Below are positions 15,270 to 23,335 of a stretch of 35,575 nucleotides of DNA, piece after piece. Within the stretch, counting starts at the first letter, position 1, and the number at the start of each line of letters is the position of its first letter. Both the position numbers and the translations under genes were made by a program. The notes under the pieces are model-generated. The model did not search any database. It saw nothing but the letters and a program-made list of their open reading frames with translations, and was not told the DNA's origin. Source of the stretch: Spirochaetaceae bacterium (GTDB taxonomy: Bacteria > Spirochaetota > Spirochaetia > DSM-27196 > Alkalispirochaetaceae); contig REEH01000157.1 in assembly GCA_007695175.1 (NCBI GenBank), positions 1 through 35,575 on the forward strand, read 5' to 3'.

Positions 15270-16919
15270 ATGGAACGAGTATTTGTGGCGGGCCACCGGA
15301 ACCCCGATATGGACTGCACCTGTGCCGCCTACTGCTACGCGGAATTCAAGCGAAAAATGGACCCGGAACGGGATTACGTGCCGATCAGGAGTGGTCCCGT
15401 AAGCGACCAGATCCGGGAAGTCTTCCGGCAGGCGGACGTTCCCACGCCGCGGCACATGGATACGATCGCCCCCACGGTGGGCCTCGTAACGCGACGGACC
15501 TCCGCGATCGTGGCGCCGGAGGATCCGATACTGGAGGTGTTTCGGGAAGTGAACATCGGCACGATCAGTTCCCTTCCCGTAATCGACGGGGATGGCCGCT
15601 TCCACGCGATGATCGGCATCAACGAGATAACCTCCTGGGTGGTGACACAGAACCGCGACGACCGGCCGGTCTACACCTTTCTGGTGGATAACTTTGAACG
15701 CGTTCTGCCGGGGACGACGCTCAAGCGGGGCAAGGTCAGGCAGTTTGATGCCACAATCGCTACAATCGCGATGCCCCCGGCGACAGCGGTCAAGCGCCTG
15801 AAGGCGATGAAACAGCCTCCCCTGGTGGTGGTGGGCCACCTACCGGAGATCATCGAATACGTGGTAGCGGAGGATTTCCCCGGGATCGTACTGACCGGTA
15901 TGGAGGAAAAGGAGGCCCGGGCACTGTTGAAAACGGTATTCCGCGACTACCAGGGCACGGTGTATCTCTCGCACACGGACACGGCGGAGTCGATACGAAT
16001 GCTCCGCCTGAGCACGCCGGTCTTCACGATCATGGACAGCGACGTACCGCGGATGGAGGCGGAGACACCCTTTGAGGAGGCGAAGTACACCCTTCTGGAA
16101 TCCAGTTACCGCGGCCTGCCCGTCTTTGAGGAAAGCGAGTTCATCGGCATCGTAAGCCGCCGCTCCTTTATCGAACGCCCGCGACCGAAGCTGATCATGG
16201 TGGACCACAACGAGCTCTCCCAGGCCGTGGACGGAGCGGACCAGGCGGAATTGCTGGAGATCGTGGATCACCACAGGCTGGCGCCACCCACCACACGGCA
16301 GCCCATAGCGGTGACCACCCGCGTGGTAGGCAGCACCTGCACCCTGATATATGAGGAGTTTTCCGCCCGGGGTCTCGCGATCGATCGGGTTATAGCGCTG
16401 CTGCTGCTCTCGGGCATCGTTTCCGACACGGTGAACCTGCAGTCCCCCACCACCACCGAGTCGGACCGGCGGGCCATCCTGCGCCTGGAAGCGATCACGG
16501 GCATTTCCGCGGCGGAACACGCCAGGAAACTCTTTGCGCAGCTCAAGGCTCTGGAGAGCCGGGAGCCCCGGGAAACGATCCTCTCGGATTTCAAGGAGTA
16601 CGAGCAGGCGGGGGTGCGCTTCGGAATCGGGCAGGTGGAGGTGACCACCCTGAGCGATACGGAGTCATACCGGACGCGCCTGCTGGAAGCATTGAAAGAC
16701 GTTGCCCGGGATCGGCGGATCGAGTGGACGATGCTCATGGTGACCGACGTGATTACCGGCACGAGCATCCTTCTTTCCAGCGGTCATCCCGCCGCGGAGA
16801 AAGCGCTGCCCTTCAGGAGCGTCGCCGAACGCACCTTCGATCTGCCGGGTGTACTCTCCCGGAAGAAGCAGCTCCTGCCGGAGGTGATGCGCGTCCTGAG
16901 TGATCTGCACGCGGTGTAG
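15270..16919 (+). CDS. CBS-domain family II (manganese) inorganic pyrophosphatase
   Basis: A 549-residue protein that hydrolyses pyrophosphate to phosphate in the cytoplasm. The DHH fold is split by regulatory domains. Metal ligands at the start are GHRNPDMD (His9, Asp13, Asp15). A first CBS repeat spans about 65-125, a DRTGG-like linker domain about 130-245, and a second CBS repeat about 250-305. The DHH fold then resumes with VDHNE (Asp312), IVDHH (His334) and SGIVSDTVNL (Asp386), and the DHHA2 domain near the C-terminus carries SRKKQLLP. In related enzymes the CBS domains bind adenine nucleotides (AMP/ADP inhibiting, ATP activating) and the DRTGG domain allows Ap4A control. The enzyme fits the phosphate/polyphosphate theme of the left part of the window. 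Confidence 0.94.
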   Translation: MERVFVAGHRNPDMDCTCAAYCYAEFKRKMDPERDYVPIRSGPVSDQIREVFRQADVPTPRHMDTIAPTVGLVTRRTSAIVAPEDPILEVFREVNIGTISSLPVIDGDGRFHAMIGINEITSWVVTQNRDDRPVYTFLVDNFERVLPGTTLKRGKVRQFDATIATIAMPPATAVKRLKAMKQPPLVVVGHLPEIIEYVVAEDFPGIVLTGMEEKEARALLKTVFRDYQGTVYLSHTDTAESIRMLRLSTPVFTIMDSDVPRMEAETPFEEAKYTLLESSYRGLPVFEESEFIGIVSRRSFIERPRPKLIMVDHNELSQAVDGADQAELLEIVDHHRLAPPTTRQPIAVTTRVVGSTCTLIYEEFSARGLAIDRVIALLLLSGIVSDTVNLQSPTTTESDRRAILRLEAITGISAAEHARKLFAQLKALESREPRETILSDFKEYEQAGVRFGIGQVEVTTLSDTESYRTRLLEALKDVARDRRIEWTMLMVTDVITGTSILLSSGHPAAEKALPFRSVAERTFDLPGVLSRKKQLLPEVMRVLSDLHAV

Positions 16920-16970
16920 CCGGAACACCGGGAGTTGACGCGATCCCGCTTCCCTGACGAACTTAAGGCC

Positions 16971-17408
16971 ATGAAAGACGTAACCTACACAGTCAGCGCC
17001 GAGGCGCGCAGCAAGACGCGCCTGGACGTGTCCGCCCGGGACTTCACGATAGTCGTGGACGAGCCGAAGCAGCTCGGCGGCACCGACGCGGGACCCAATC
17101 CGCTGGAATACGAACTCGCCTCTCTGGCGGGGTGCATCAATGTCACGGGCCACCTGGTGGCCAGGGAAATGGGACTCACCATCAGTGACCTGAAGATGAC
17201 CCTCAGCGGCACCCTCAACCCGGCGCGCTTCATGGGACGCGGCGAGGAGGAACGGGCGGGGTTCAAGGAAATAGCGGTCGTGCTGGAGCTCTCGGGAGTC
17301 ACCGATGCGGCGCAGCTGGAAGCGTGGCGAGCAGCCGTGGAGGAGCGCTGTCCCGTGAGCGATAATCTCAACCACGGCACCGAGGTCCACGTCAGTATCC
17401 AGGAATAA
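16971..17408 (+). CDS. OsmC/Ohr family thiol peroxidase-like protein
   Basis: A 145-residue OsmC-family protein, expected to reduce organic hydroperoxides or act on small thiols. The family segment GPNPLEYELASLAGC carries the first redox Cys (55), and the second is in CPVSDNL (Cys127), the usual pair. ATG 16971 gives the typical N-terminus (MKDVTYTVSAEARSKT). A TTG at 16935 after CGGGAG is a possible longer start, adding 12 residues, but is less likely. It lies 51 bases after the pyrophosphatase gene and 29 before a thioredoxin-fold gene, on the same strand, so a redox-protection unit is probable. Confidence 0.88.
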   Translation: MKDVTYTVSAEARSKTRLDVSARDFTIVVDEPKQLGGTDAGPNPLEYELASLAGCINVTGHLVAREMGLTISDLKMTLSGTLNPARFMGRGEEERAGFKEIAVVLELSGVTDAAQLEAWRAAVEERCPVSDNLNHGTEVHVSIQE

Positions 17409-17437
17409 TAACCGCCGACACCGGAAAGGAGAAAACG

Positions 17438-18019
17438 ATGTCCGTATCCTCAACAATGCAGGCCCTGGGGACCGTCGCCCCCGACTTTGCCCTCCCGGCA
17501 CCTCCGGAAGGAAAGATAGTTTCCAGAAAGGATTACGCCGGCAGTCCCCTCCTGGTGGGCTTCATATGCAACCACTGCCCCTACGTGATCCACATCGGAA
17601 AGAAACTGGGGGAGCTCACCCGGGATTGGGCCGACCGCGGTCTCGCGGTGGTCCTCATCAACGCCAACAACGTGGAAACCCATCCGCAGGACGCACCGGA
17701 GAAAATGCCCGCCTTCGCGCAGGACAAGGGCATCACCGTGCCGTACCTCTTTGATGAGACGCAGGACGTTGCCAAGGCGTACCACGCCGCGTGCACGCCC
17801 GATTTCTTCCTGCACGACAAGGATCATCGGCTCGTCTACCGGGGCCAGTTTGACGCGTCCCGGCCGGGTAACAGTGAACCCGTAACAGGGGCGGACCTGG
17901 CGGCGGCGGTGGAGGCGCTCCTGGCGGGCAAACCCGTTCCGCAGGAGCAGAAGCCGAGCGCCGGGTGCAACATCAAGTGGAAGCGGGGCAACGAGCCGGG
18001 GTTCTACACGCTGGGGTAG
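17438..18019 (+). CDS. Thioredoxin-fold redoxin (AhpC/TSA-TlpA type)
   Basis: A 193-residue cytoplasmic protein with the thioredoxin fold. APDFALP lies at the start of the domain, a CNHCPYV redox centre (Cys44, Cys47) follows LLVGFI, and the cis-proline segment CTPDFFL (119-125) includes a third Cys. The C-terminal part (CNIKWKRGNEP) is typical of the uncharacterised redoxin group that carries the CxxCPYV motif and is often annotated as a thioredoxin family protein or peroxiredoxin. It has no signal peptide. GGAAAGGAGA lies just before ATG 17438. Next to OsmC, it may supply electrons or act on the same oxidants (inference). Confidence 0.88.
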   Translation: MSVSSTMQALGTVAPDFALPAPPEGKIVSRKDYAGSPLLVGFICNHCPYVIHIGKKLGELTRDWADRGLAVVLINANNVETHPQDAPEKMPAFAQDKGITVPYLFDETQDVAKAYHAACTPDFFLHDKDHRLVYRGQFDASRPGNSEPVTGADLAAAVEALLAGKPVPQEQKPSAGCNIKWKRGNEPGFYTLG

Positions 18020-18060
18020 CCTGGGGTGGCGCGCGGGTGGCAACGCCGGGCGGGATCGAT

Positions 18061-18066
18061 TAGAAT
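18061..18066 (+). promoter_or_regulatory. -10 element directly before the methyltransferase gene
   Basis: TAGAAT ends 7 bases before ATG 18074. No Shine-Dalgarno is present and only a weak -35 (TGGCAA at 17-base spacing). Consistent with leaderless transcription. Confidence 0.4.
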
Positions 18067-18073
18067 TTCTCCC

Positions 18074-18817
18074 ATGAAGAGGAAGAACGAAGGCCATCGG
18101 TACACGGATGATATCGCCCGGGAGTATGAGCTCATCACGCTCGCCTATCCCGATTTCGAGGCGTTCCAGCGGCGGATGGTTGAGGGGGTCGATTTCGCTG
18201 CCGGCGCGGAGCGGGAGGAACCCTTCCACCTGCTGGAGATCGGCACCGGGGACGGCTTTGCCACGGTGAAGCTTCTGCGGGCGATGAAAGCCGCCGGGAA
18301 CAGGGGTACCTTCACCAGCGTGGACATCAACCACGAGATGATCGAGAAGGCGCGGGCGCTTCTGAAGACGGTGGAGCCGGAGCACAGCGTGCATCTCCGG
18401 GAGTCAGATGCCCTGGCGTACCTGCAGGACGAGCCGGAAGGCACCTTTGACGTGGTGGCCACCTCCTTTACACTGCACAACTTTGAGCGCACCTACCGGG
18501 AGGAGGTGGAGAAGCAGATTCATCGCGTCCTCAGGACGGGCGGTCTCTACACCAACGCGGACAAGTACGCCCCGGAGGGACAGGAGCAGTTTGACGCCCT
18601 CGCCCGGCATGTGGACCAGTTCTTTGAAGCCTTTGTACCCCGGGGCAAGACGGAGCTTCTGCGCAAGTGGGTGATCCACAACATCTCCGACCAGTCTCCC
18701 CGGCACGTGATGTTCGCCGACGAGACGGTAGCGCGGCTTCAGGCGCTGGGCTTCCGGAAGGTAGCCCTGACGGAGCGCGCAGGGCTGCAGGCGGTATTGC
18801 GAGCGTACAAAGGATAG
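18074..18817 (+). CDS. Class I SAM-dependent methyltransferase
   Basis: A 247-residue protein with the SAM-binding motif I LLEIGTGDGFATVKLL (53-68), an acidic motif II segment FTSVDINHEMIEKAR, SDALAYL, and motif IV FDVVATSFTLHNF followed by VLRTGGLYTNADKY. The N-terminal YTDDIAREYELITLAYPDFE resembles small-molecule methyltransferases of the UbiE/type-11/25 groups. The substrate cannot be told. ATG 18074 is chosen because the longer frame from GTG 18026 has a low-quality arginine-rich leader that would cover the -10 element. A terminator hairpin follows. Confidence 0.85.
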   Translation: MKRKNEGHRYTDDIAREYELITLAYPDFEAFQRRMVEGVDFAAGAEREEPFHLLEIGTGDGFATVKLLRAMKAAGNRGTFTSVDINHEMIEKARALLKTVEPEHSVHLRESDALAYLQDEPEGTFDVVATSFTLHNFERTYREEVEKQIHRVLRTGGLYTNADKYAPEGQEQFDALARHVDQFFEAFVPRGKTELLRKWVIHNISDQSPRHVMFADETVARLQALGFRKVALTERAGLQAVLRAYKG

Positions 18818-18822
18818 CGTGT

Positions 18823-18874
18823 CACCACCCGCGGCGGTCGCTCCGCGCGAAAGCCCCGTCGCGGCGGTGTTTTT
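18823..18874 (+). terminator. Intrinsic terminator after the methyltransferase gene
   Basis: An imperfect GC-rich stem (arms about 18823-18837 and 18856-18869, CACC...CCGCG pairing with CGCGGCGGTG) is followed directly by five T (18870-18874). Confidence 0.7.
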
Positions 18875-18905
18875 CCTGAGTAATTTCATCAATTGCTTGT
18901 CGCGG

Positions 18906-18918
18906 TTTCAAATGAAAG
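18906..18918. promoter_or_regulatory. Candidate operator TTTCAAATGAAAG
   Basis: A TTTCA-AA-TGAAA inverted repeat 5 bases upstream of the -35 of the GRE operon. Read on the minus strand, CTTTCATTTGAAA matches 11 of 13 bases of CTTTCGCTTGAAA at 28606-28618 in the ROK/ABC-transporter divergent promoter. It may be a shared site for the DeoR-type regulator encoded at 29708. Confidence 0.45.
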
Positions 18919-18923
18919 CTATA

Positions 18924-18951
18924 TTGACTTCATCTTAAATCATGGTATGCT
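18924..18951 (+). promoter_or_regulatory. Promoter of the epimerase-GRE operon
   Basis: TTGACT (18924-18929), a 16-base spacer and TATGCT (18946-18951). Start near 18958, with AGGAGG in the leader before ATG 18976. The same two hexamers serve the second GRE operon (35397-35425). Confidence 0.65.
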
Positions 18952-18975
18952 GTAAACAGCAGTTCAGGAGGAACG

Positions 18976-19770
18976 ATGGAGCAGAAAAGAATTGGCACAC
19001 CCGGCAGGCAGGTAAAGATCGCAGCGGGGCTGTTCTGGGCGGACTACGGGTACCTGGCCGATACAGTACAGGAGCTGGAAGAAGGCGGAGCGGACTGGAT
19101 TCACATGGAGATGCGCGACGGCCGGTACATGCAGTTTAACGTACCTCGAGGCGGCATCGATATCCTGACGGGAGTCCGATCCCATACCACGATGGAAATC
19201 GAGGTGCAGCTTCAAATGCATCACCCCACCCTGGACCTGTACAAGCAGCTCGCCGATGCGGGAGCGGACCTGATCACGATACCAATTGAACACGCGGGAG
19301 AGACGCTGATCCAGCACGTGACGTACGTGAAGGAGCTGGGTCTTAAAGCAGGGGTGTGGGGCTGGCAGGGCATGCCCACCCTCTTCTTCGATCAGTGTAT
19401 TCCCTTTGTGGACATAATCGAGTATGAGTGCCGCTACCCGTTCTGGGCGCCGGTCAAAGGCGGCCGAAGCCCTCACATCATGGACGATATCGTAGTAGAC
19501 TGCGTGGAGGAGCTGGCGGGCATGCTCAAAAAACGCGGCCGCGAGACTGAGGTTGATCTGATGGAGGACGGCGGTCTCAACGCGTCCAACCTGGAAACGT
19601 TTGTCAAACGCGGAATGAGTGTGGGTGAATTTTCCTCTCCCCTTCTCAAGGGCCCCGAGGGCGTGTTCAAACCCGGTCAGGGCAAGATCAAAGCCGCTAC
19701 CGGCGAGCTGAAGAAGCTCCTGACGGAGCTCTCAGAAAAATATCGAAACGAGGACGGGAGTCTGAAATGA
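18976..19770 (+). CDS. Ribulose-phosphate 3-epimerase-like TIM barrel with altered metal site
   Basis: A 264-residue barrel clearly related to Rpe/AlsE: ADWIHMEMRDGRYMQ aligns with the AADWIHVDVMDGHFVP strand, ADAGADLITIPIEH with the AGADxITxHxE strand, and LMEDGGLNASN with the EVDGGxxxxN strand. Family metal ligands are two His and two Asp. Here His43 and Asp198 remain, but the HxD Asp is Glu45 and the H-L-M His is Gln78. The phosphate loop PGFGGQ is replaced by PVKGGRSPH, with an insert YECRYPFWAP. It is probably an epimerase/isomerase-like enzyme on a different sugar or sugar phosphate, or an enzyme with changed chemistry. First gene of the GRE operon; it overlaps the next gene by ATGA. 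AGGAGG precedes ATG 18976. Confidence 0.8.
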   Translation: MEQKRIGTPGRQVKIAAGLFWADYGYLADTVQELEEGGADWIHMEMRDGRYMQFNVPRGGIDILTGVRSHTTMEIEVQLQMHHPTLDLYKQLADAGADLITIPIEHAGETLIQHVTYVKELGLKAGVWGWQGMPTLFFDQCIPFVDIIEYECRYPFWAPVKGGRSPHIMDDIVVDCVEELAGMLKKRGRETEVDLMEDGGLNASNLETFVKRGMSVGEFSSPLLKGPEGVFKPGQGKIKAATGELKKLLTELSEKYRNEDGSLK

Positions 19771-20954
19771 GCACGGATCCGCGGAGAATCGGGGTCGACA
19801 CCGGACACCTGGGTCTGGGCGTGGCGGGGTACGGGATGATCGGTCGGCTTCACACGATGAACTACCGACAGATTCCCTTCATTTACCCGGAACAGCTGCC
19901 GGTGCTGGATCTGCGGATGATCTGCACATCCCGGGAGGAATCGGCCCGGGCGGCGCAGGCGGAGGGCGGGTTTGTATCCGCCGTGACCGATCCGATCGAG
20001 CTGACCCGTGATCCATCCGTGGACGTGATCGATATATCCCTGCCAAACAACCTCCATCGACCCCTGGTGGAAGCGGCCCTGGCGGCGGGCAAGCATGTGT
20101 ACTGCGAGAAACCCCTGGCAGGGACGATCGAGGACGCTCGGGCGATCAAGGCGGCCGTGGACAGGACCGCGGTGGCGGGTCGCGCGCGGTTCGGCATGGT
20201 GTTCCAGTACCGTTTTTTTCCCGCCGTAATGAAAGCAAAAGAGATGATAGACGATGGCAGGCTCGGACGCATTTTCACCTACCGGGCGGAGTACCTCCAC
20301 ACGGGCTACCAGAGCCCGGACCGCCCCCTGAGCTGGCGCATGAAGAAGGACGAGGGCGGTTCCGGCGCGCTCGGTGACCTGGGATCCCATGTGATTGACC
20401 TCGTCCGCTACCTGCTGGGAGAGTTTGACACCGTGCAGGGCCACCTGGAAACATTTGTCAAGGAACGCCCCGTCGCAAAGGGCTCCGCGGAAAAGGGGCC
20501 GGTAACGGTGGACGACGTGGCGTGGTTCCGGGCGCGCATGGCCGACGGCGCAGTGGGAACCGTGGAAGCGTCCCGCTTCGCCACGGGGACACTGGACGAT
20601 CTGCGCGTGTGGATCTACGGAGAGAAGGGAGCGCTCCACTTTGACTTGATGGATGCAAGCTTCCTCGAGTGGTTTGACGAGAGCAGACCCGCGGGGCTCT
20701 ATGGGGGCGAGCGCGGGTGGCAACGTCTGCAGACGGTGCAGTACTATTCGGGAGCACAGGCGCCGCCCGCGCGGGCTCCGATCGGGTGGAGCCGCGCCCA
20801 CACGGAGAACCAGTACCAGTTTCTGCGGGCAGTCACCGAAGGCCGGGACCCCTCGCCGGGGATCGTCGACGGGTTGCGGGCACAGCTGGTGATGGACGCG
20901 GTTGAACGTTCCGCCGACGACGGCGGCCGTGCCGTACCAGTGGAGAAGGAATAG
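19767..20954 (+). CDS. Gfo/Idh/MocA family NAD(P)-dependent oxidoreductase
   Basis: A 395-residue sugar/polyol dehydrogenase. The Rossmann motif GYGMIG (21-26) lies a little inside from the N-terminus, the conserved EKP is at 114-116 (VYCEKPLAGT), and GDLGSHVIDLVRYL carries the catalytic Asp204 and His208. Family members oxidise or reduce a hydroxyl on inositols, sugars, sugar acids or anhydro-sugars using NAD(P). A Tyr-rich loop (VFQYRFFPAV, RAEYLHTGYQSPDRP) and a long C-terminal segment are normal for the larger members. The substrate is unknown. It sits between the epimerase-like gene and the GRE, with start and stop overlaps on both sides, so the three act together. The stop shares a base with the GTG start of the GRE. 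Confidence 0.92.
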   Translation: MSTDPRRIGVDTGHLGLGVAGYGMIGRLHTMNYRQIPFIYPEQLPVLDLRMICTSREESARAAQAEGGFVSAVTDPIELTRDPSVDVIDISLPNNLHRPLVEAALAAGKHVYCEKPLAGTIEDARAIKAAVDRTAVAGRARFGMVFQYRFFPAVMKAKEMIDDGRLGRIFTYRAEYLHTGYQSPDRPLSWRMKKDEGGSGALGDLGSHVIDLVRYLLGEFDTVQGHLETFVKERPVAKGSAEKGPVTVDDVAWFRARMADGAVGTVEASRFATGTLDDLRVWIYGEKGALHFDLMDASFLEWFDESRPAGLYGGERGWQRLQTVQYYSGAQAPPARAPIGWSRAHTENQYQFLRAVTEGRDPSPGIVDGLRAQLVMDAVERSADDGGRAVPVEKE

Positions 20955-23335
20955 TGACGCACGAGATGCTTCGGGGGCTCGCTCCGACCGACAGGATCGA
21001 ACGGCTCAAACAGGCCGCGCGCAGCGAGGAACGATACCTCTCGGTGGAGCAGGCTCTTCTGATTACGGAGAGTTATCGTCAGCACCCCGGTGCGCCCCGC
21101 GTGCTTCAGCGCGCCCACGCCCTTGCGCATGCCCTGCGGAATATCGCGATCCGGATCGACAGGGACGAACTGATCGTGGGTAACCGCACTTCCGGTATCC
21201 GCTCCGGCGTGGTATCCCCCGAGGCGGGAATCGCCTGGATAGAGGATGAGCTGGAGACGATCGCCTCCCGGCCGCAGGATCCATTCCAGGTCCGGCAGGA
21301 GGACGCGGACCTGTTCCTGCGGGAGATTCTTCCCCTCTGGCGGGGCCGCACCCTGGAAGATGCCGTGGCGGACCGGATTGGCGCGGAAATCGGGGAGATC
21401 AAGTCGGTGGTCAAGATCAACCAGACCGACCACGCCCAGGGCCACATCTGTCCCGACGTGGCACGATGGCTCGAGCTCGGCCCCGCAGGGATACGAGAGG
21501 AAGCACTCTCGAGGCTGCAGGGCCTGGAACAGGAAACCCGCAGCGAGCGGTCCACCCGGGACGCGGAGGAAGCGTTCCTTCACGCGGTGGTGATCTCGAT
21601 GGAGGGTGCGATCGAGTTCATTCGCCGGTACGCCCGGGAGGCGGAAGCGGATGTGCCGATGATCGCGGCAGTATGTCGTGCTCTGGCGGAACGCCCGGCG
21701 GAGACGTTCCACGAGGCGCTCCAGAGTACGTGGTTTCTTTTCGTTATTCTCCAGATGGAATCCAACGCGTCCTCCTTTTCCCCGGGTCGGGCGGATCAAT
21801 ACCTCTATCCGTACCTGGAACGCGATCTTCAGGCAGGCAGCCTCACCGTGGAGGCTGCCCAGGAGCTGCTCGACGCGCTGTGGATCAAGTTCAACCAGAT
21901 CGTGTACATGCGCAACGCAGGATCGGCGGAGTATTTTGCCGGTTTTCCGATCGGGTTCAACGTGGCGATCGGGGGCATGCACGCGGACGCGGAAACCGAC
22001 GCCGCCAACCTGCTCTCATGGATGATCCTGAAAGCGCAGGAGCACGTCGGGTTTTCCCAGCCCAACCTCACCGCGCGCCTCTGGAAAGGATCCCCCCGGG
22101 AGTTTGTGGAGGAATGCGCCCGCGTGATCGGCCTTGGCAGCGGTATGCCGCAGATAGTAAACGACGACAGCATTATCCCCGCCCTGCAGGAGATCGGAAT
22201 TGCGCCGGAAGATGCGCGGGATTACGTCGTGGTGGGGTGCGTGGAGATCTCCACGCCCGGAAACAATCTGGGCTGGAGCGACGCGGCGATGTTCAACCTG
22301 GTAAAGGCGCTGGAACTCACCCTTAATGACGGGGTGTGCATGCTCACGGGAAAACAGGTAGGTCTTTCCACCGGCACACTGGAAGACTACCGGACGTTTG
22401 AGGATCTGCTGGCCGCGTACCGCCGGCAGGTCGATCACTTTATCGACCGCATGATCCCCCTTTGCGACGCTGTGGACCGGATGCACGCGGAGTTTCTCCC
22501 CTCGCCCTTCCTCTCCGGGGTGATCCGGGACTGCGTTGCCCGGGGGATTGATGTAACCGCCGGCGGTGCCCGGTACAACCTGTCCGGCATCCAGGCGATC
22601 CAGGTCGCCAACGTGGCGGACAGCCTCGCGGCGCTGAAAGCGCTCGTGTTCGATGTGGATGGTACAGAGGGGAAGAACCGCGTGGAGCGCGGCGAGTTGC
22701 TTTCGGCGCTCCGGTCCGGATTCGAGGGTTTCGAGGTGCTCCGTCGCATGCTCATCTACCGCGCCCCGAAGTACGGCAACGATGTGGAATGGGTGGACAG
22801 ACTGGGCGCGCACTGGGCGGATCACGTGGCGCAGCGCCTGCGGGAGTTTACAAACGCCCGGGGAGGCCCCTACCAGATGGGACTCTATACCGTTTCCGCC
22901 CATGTTCCGATGGGCAAAAACGTGGCAGCCACCCCCGACGGGCGTCGCCACCGGGAACCGCTCGCCGACGGCGGTGTCTCGGCGATGTACGGTCGTGATA
23001 CATCCGGCCCCACGGCGCTGCTCCAGTCGGTGGCGCGGCTGCCCTTCCGGCACGCCGCCAACGGGACGCTCCTCAATATGAAGTTTCTCCCCCGGACATT
23101 TGCCAACCGGGAGGAGCGCTCAAAGTTTGTGGCGCTCCTGCTCGCCCTGATCGATCTGGGGATTCACCACGCGCAGTTCAACGTGGTCAACCGGGAGACG
23201 CTCCTGGAGGCGCAGGAGCACCCGGAGGAACATGAGAATCTTACGATCCGCGTTGCCGGTTACACCGCGTACTTCGTGGAACTGTCCCCGGACCTGCAGA
23301 ACGAGATCATCAAGCGGACTGCCTATGACATGTGA
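20954..23335 (+). CDS. Glycyl radical enzyme, glycerol/diol-dehydratase type
   Basis: A 793-residue GRE. The glycyl loop RVAGYTAYF near the C-terminus carries the radical Gly769. The thiyl-radical loop VVVGCVEISTPGNN has Cys429 and the base Glu431. His164 (HAQGHICPD) and Asp443 (GWSDAAMFN) complete the set. From memory, the B12-independent glycerol dehydratase uses His164, Cys433, Glu435, Asp447 and Gly763, so spacing and residues agree almost exactly. This supports dehydration (radical C-O cleavage) of a 1,2-diol-like substrate rather than pyruvate formate-lyase (which needs adjacent Cys-Cys). The sugar-operon setting means the true substrate may be larger than glycerol. It starts at GTG 20954 after AAGGA; ATG 20966 is an alternative. 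Its activase gene overlaps it by 11 bases. Confidence 0.93.
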   Translation: MTHEMLRGLAPTDRIERLKQAARSEERYLSVEQALLITESYRQHPGAPRVLQRAHALAHALRNIAIRIDRDELIVGNRTSGIRSGVVSPEAGIAWIEDELETIASRPQDPFQVRQEDADLFLREILPLWRGRTLEDAVADRIGAEIGEIKSVVKINQTDHAQGHICPDVARWLELGPAGIREEALSRLQGLEQETRSERSTRDAEEAFLHAVVISMEGAIEFIRRYAREAEADVPMIAAVCRALAERPAETFHEALQSTWFLFVILQMESNASSFSPGRADQYLYPYLERDLQAGSLTVEAAQELLDALWIKFNQIVYMRNAGSAEYFAGFPIGFNVAIGGMHADAETDAANLLSWMILKAQEHVGFSQPNLTARLWKGSPREFVEECARVIGLGSGMPQIVNDDSIIPALQEIGIAPEDARDYVVVGCVEISTPGNNLGWSDAAMFNLVKALELTLNDGVCMLTGKQVGLSTGTLEDYRTFEDLLAAYRRQVDHFIDRMIPLCDAVDRMHAEFLPSPFLSGVIRDCVARGIDVTAGGARYNLSGIQAIQVANVADSLAALKALVFDVDGTEGKNRVERGELLSALRSGFEGFEVLRRMLIYRAPKYGNDVEWVDRLGAHWADHVAQRLREFTNARGGPYQMGLYTVSAHVPMGKNVAATPDGRRHREPLADGGVSAMYGRDTSGPTALLQSVARLPFRHAANGTLLNMKFLPRTFANREERSKFVALLLALIDLGIHHAQFNVVNRETLLEAQEHPEEHENLTIRVAGYTAYFVELSPDLQNEIIKRTAYDM

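Noticed and set aside
20954-23335. Annotation as pyruvate formate-lyase
   Set aside because: PFL needs adjacent Cys-Cys in the active loop. This protein has a single Cys in GCVE plus the dehydratase His/Glu/Asp set.
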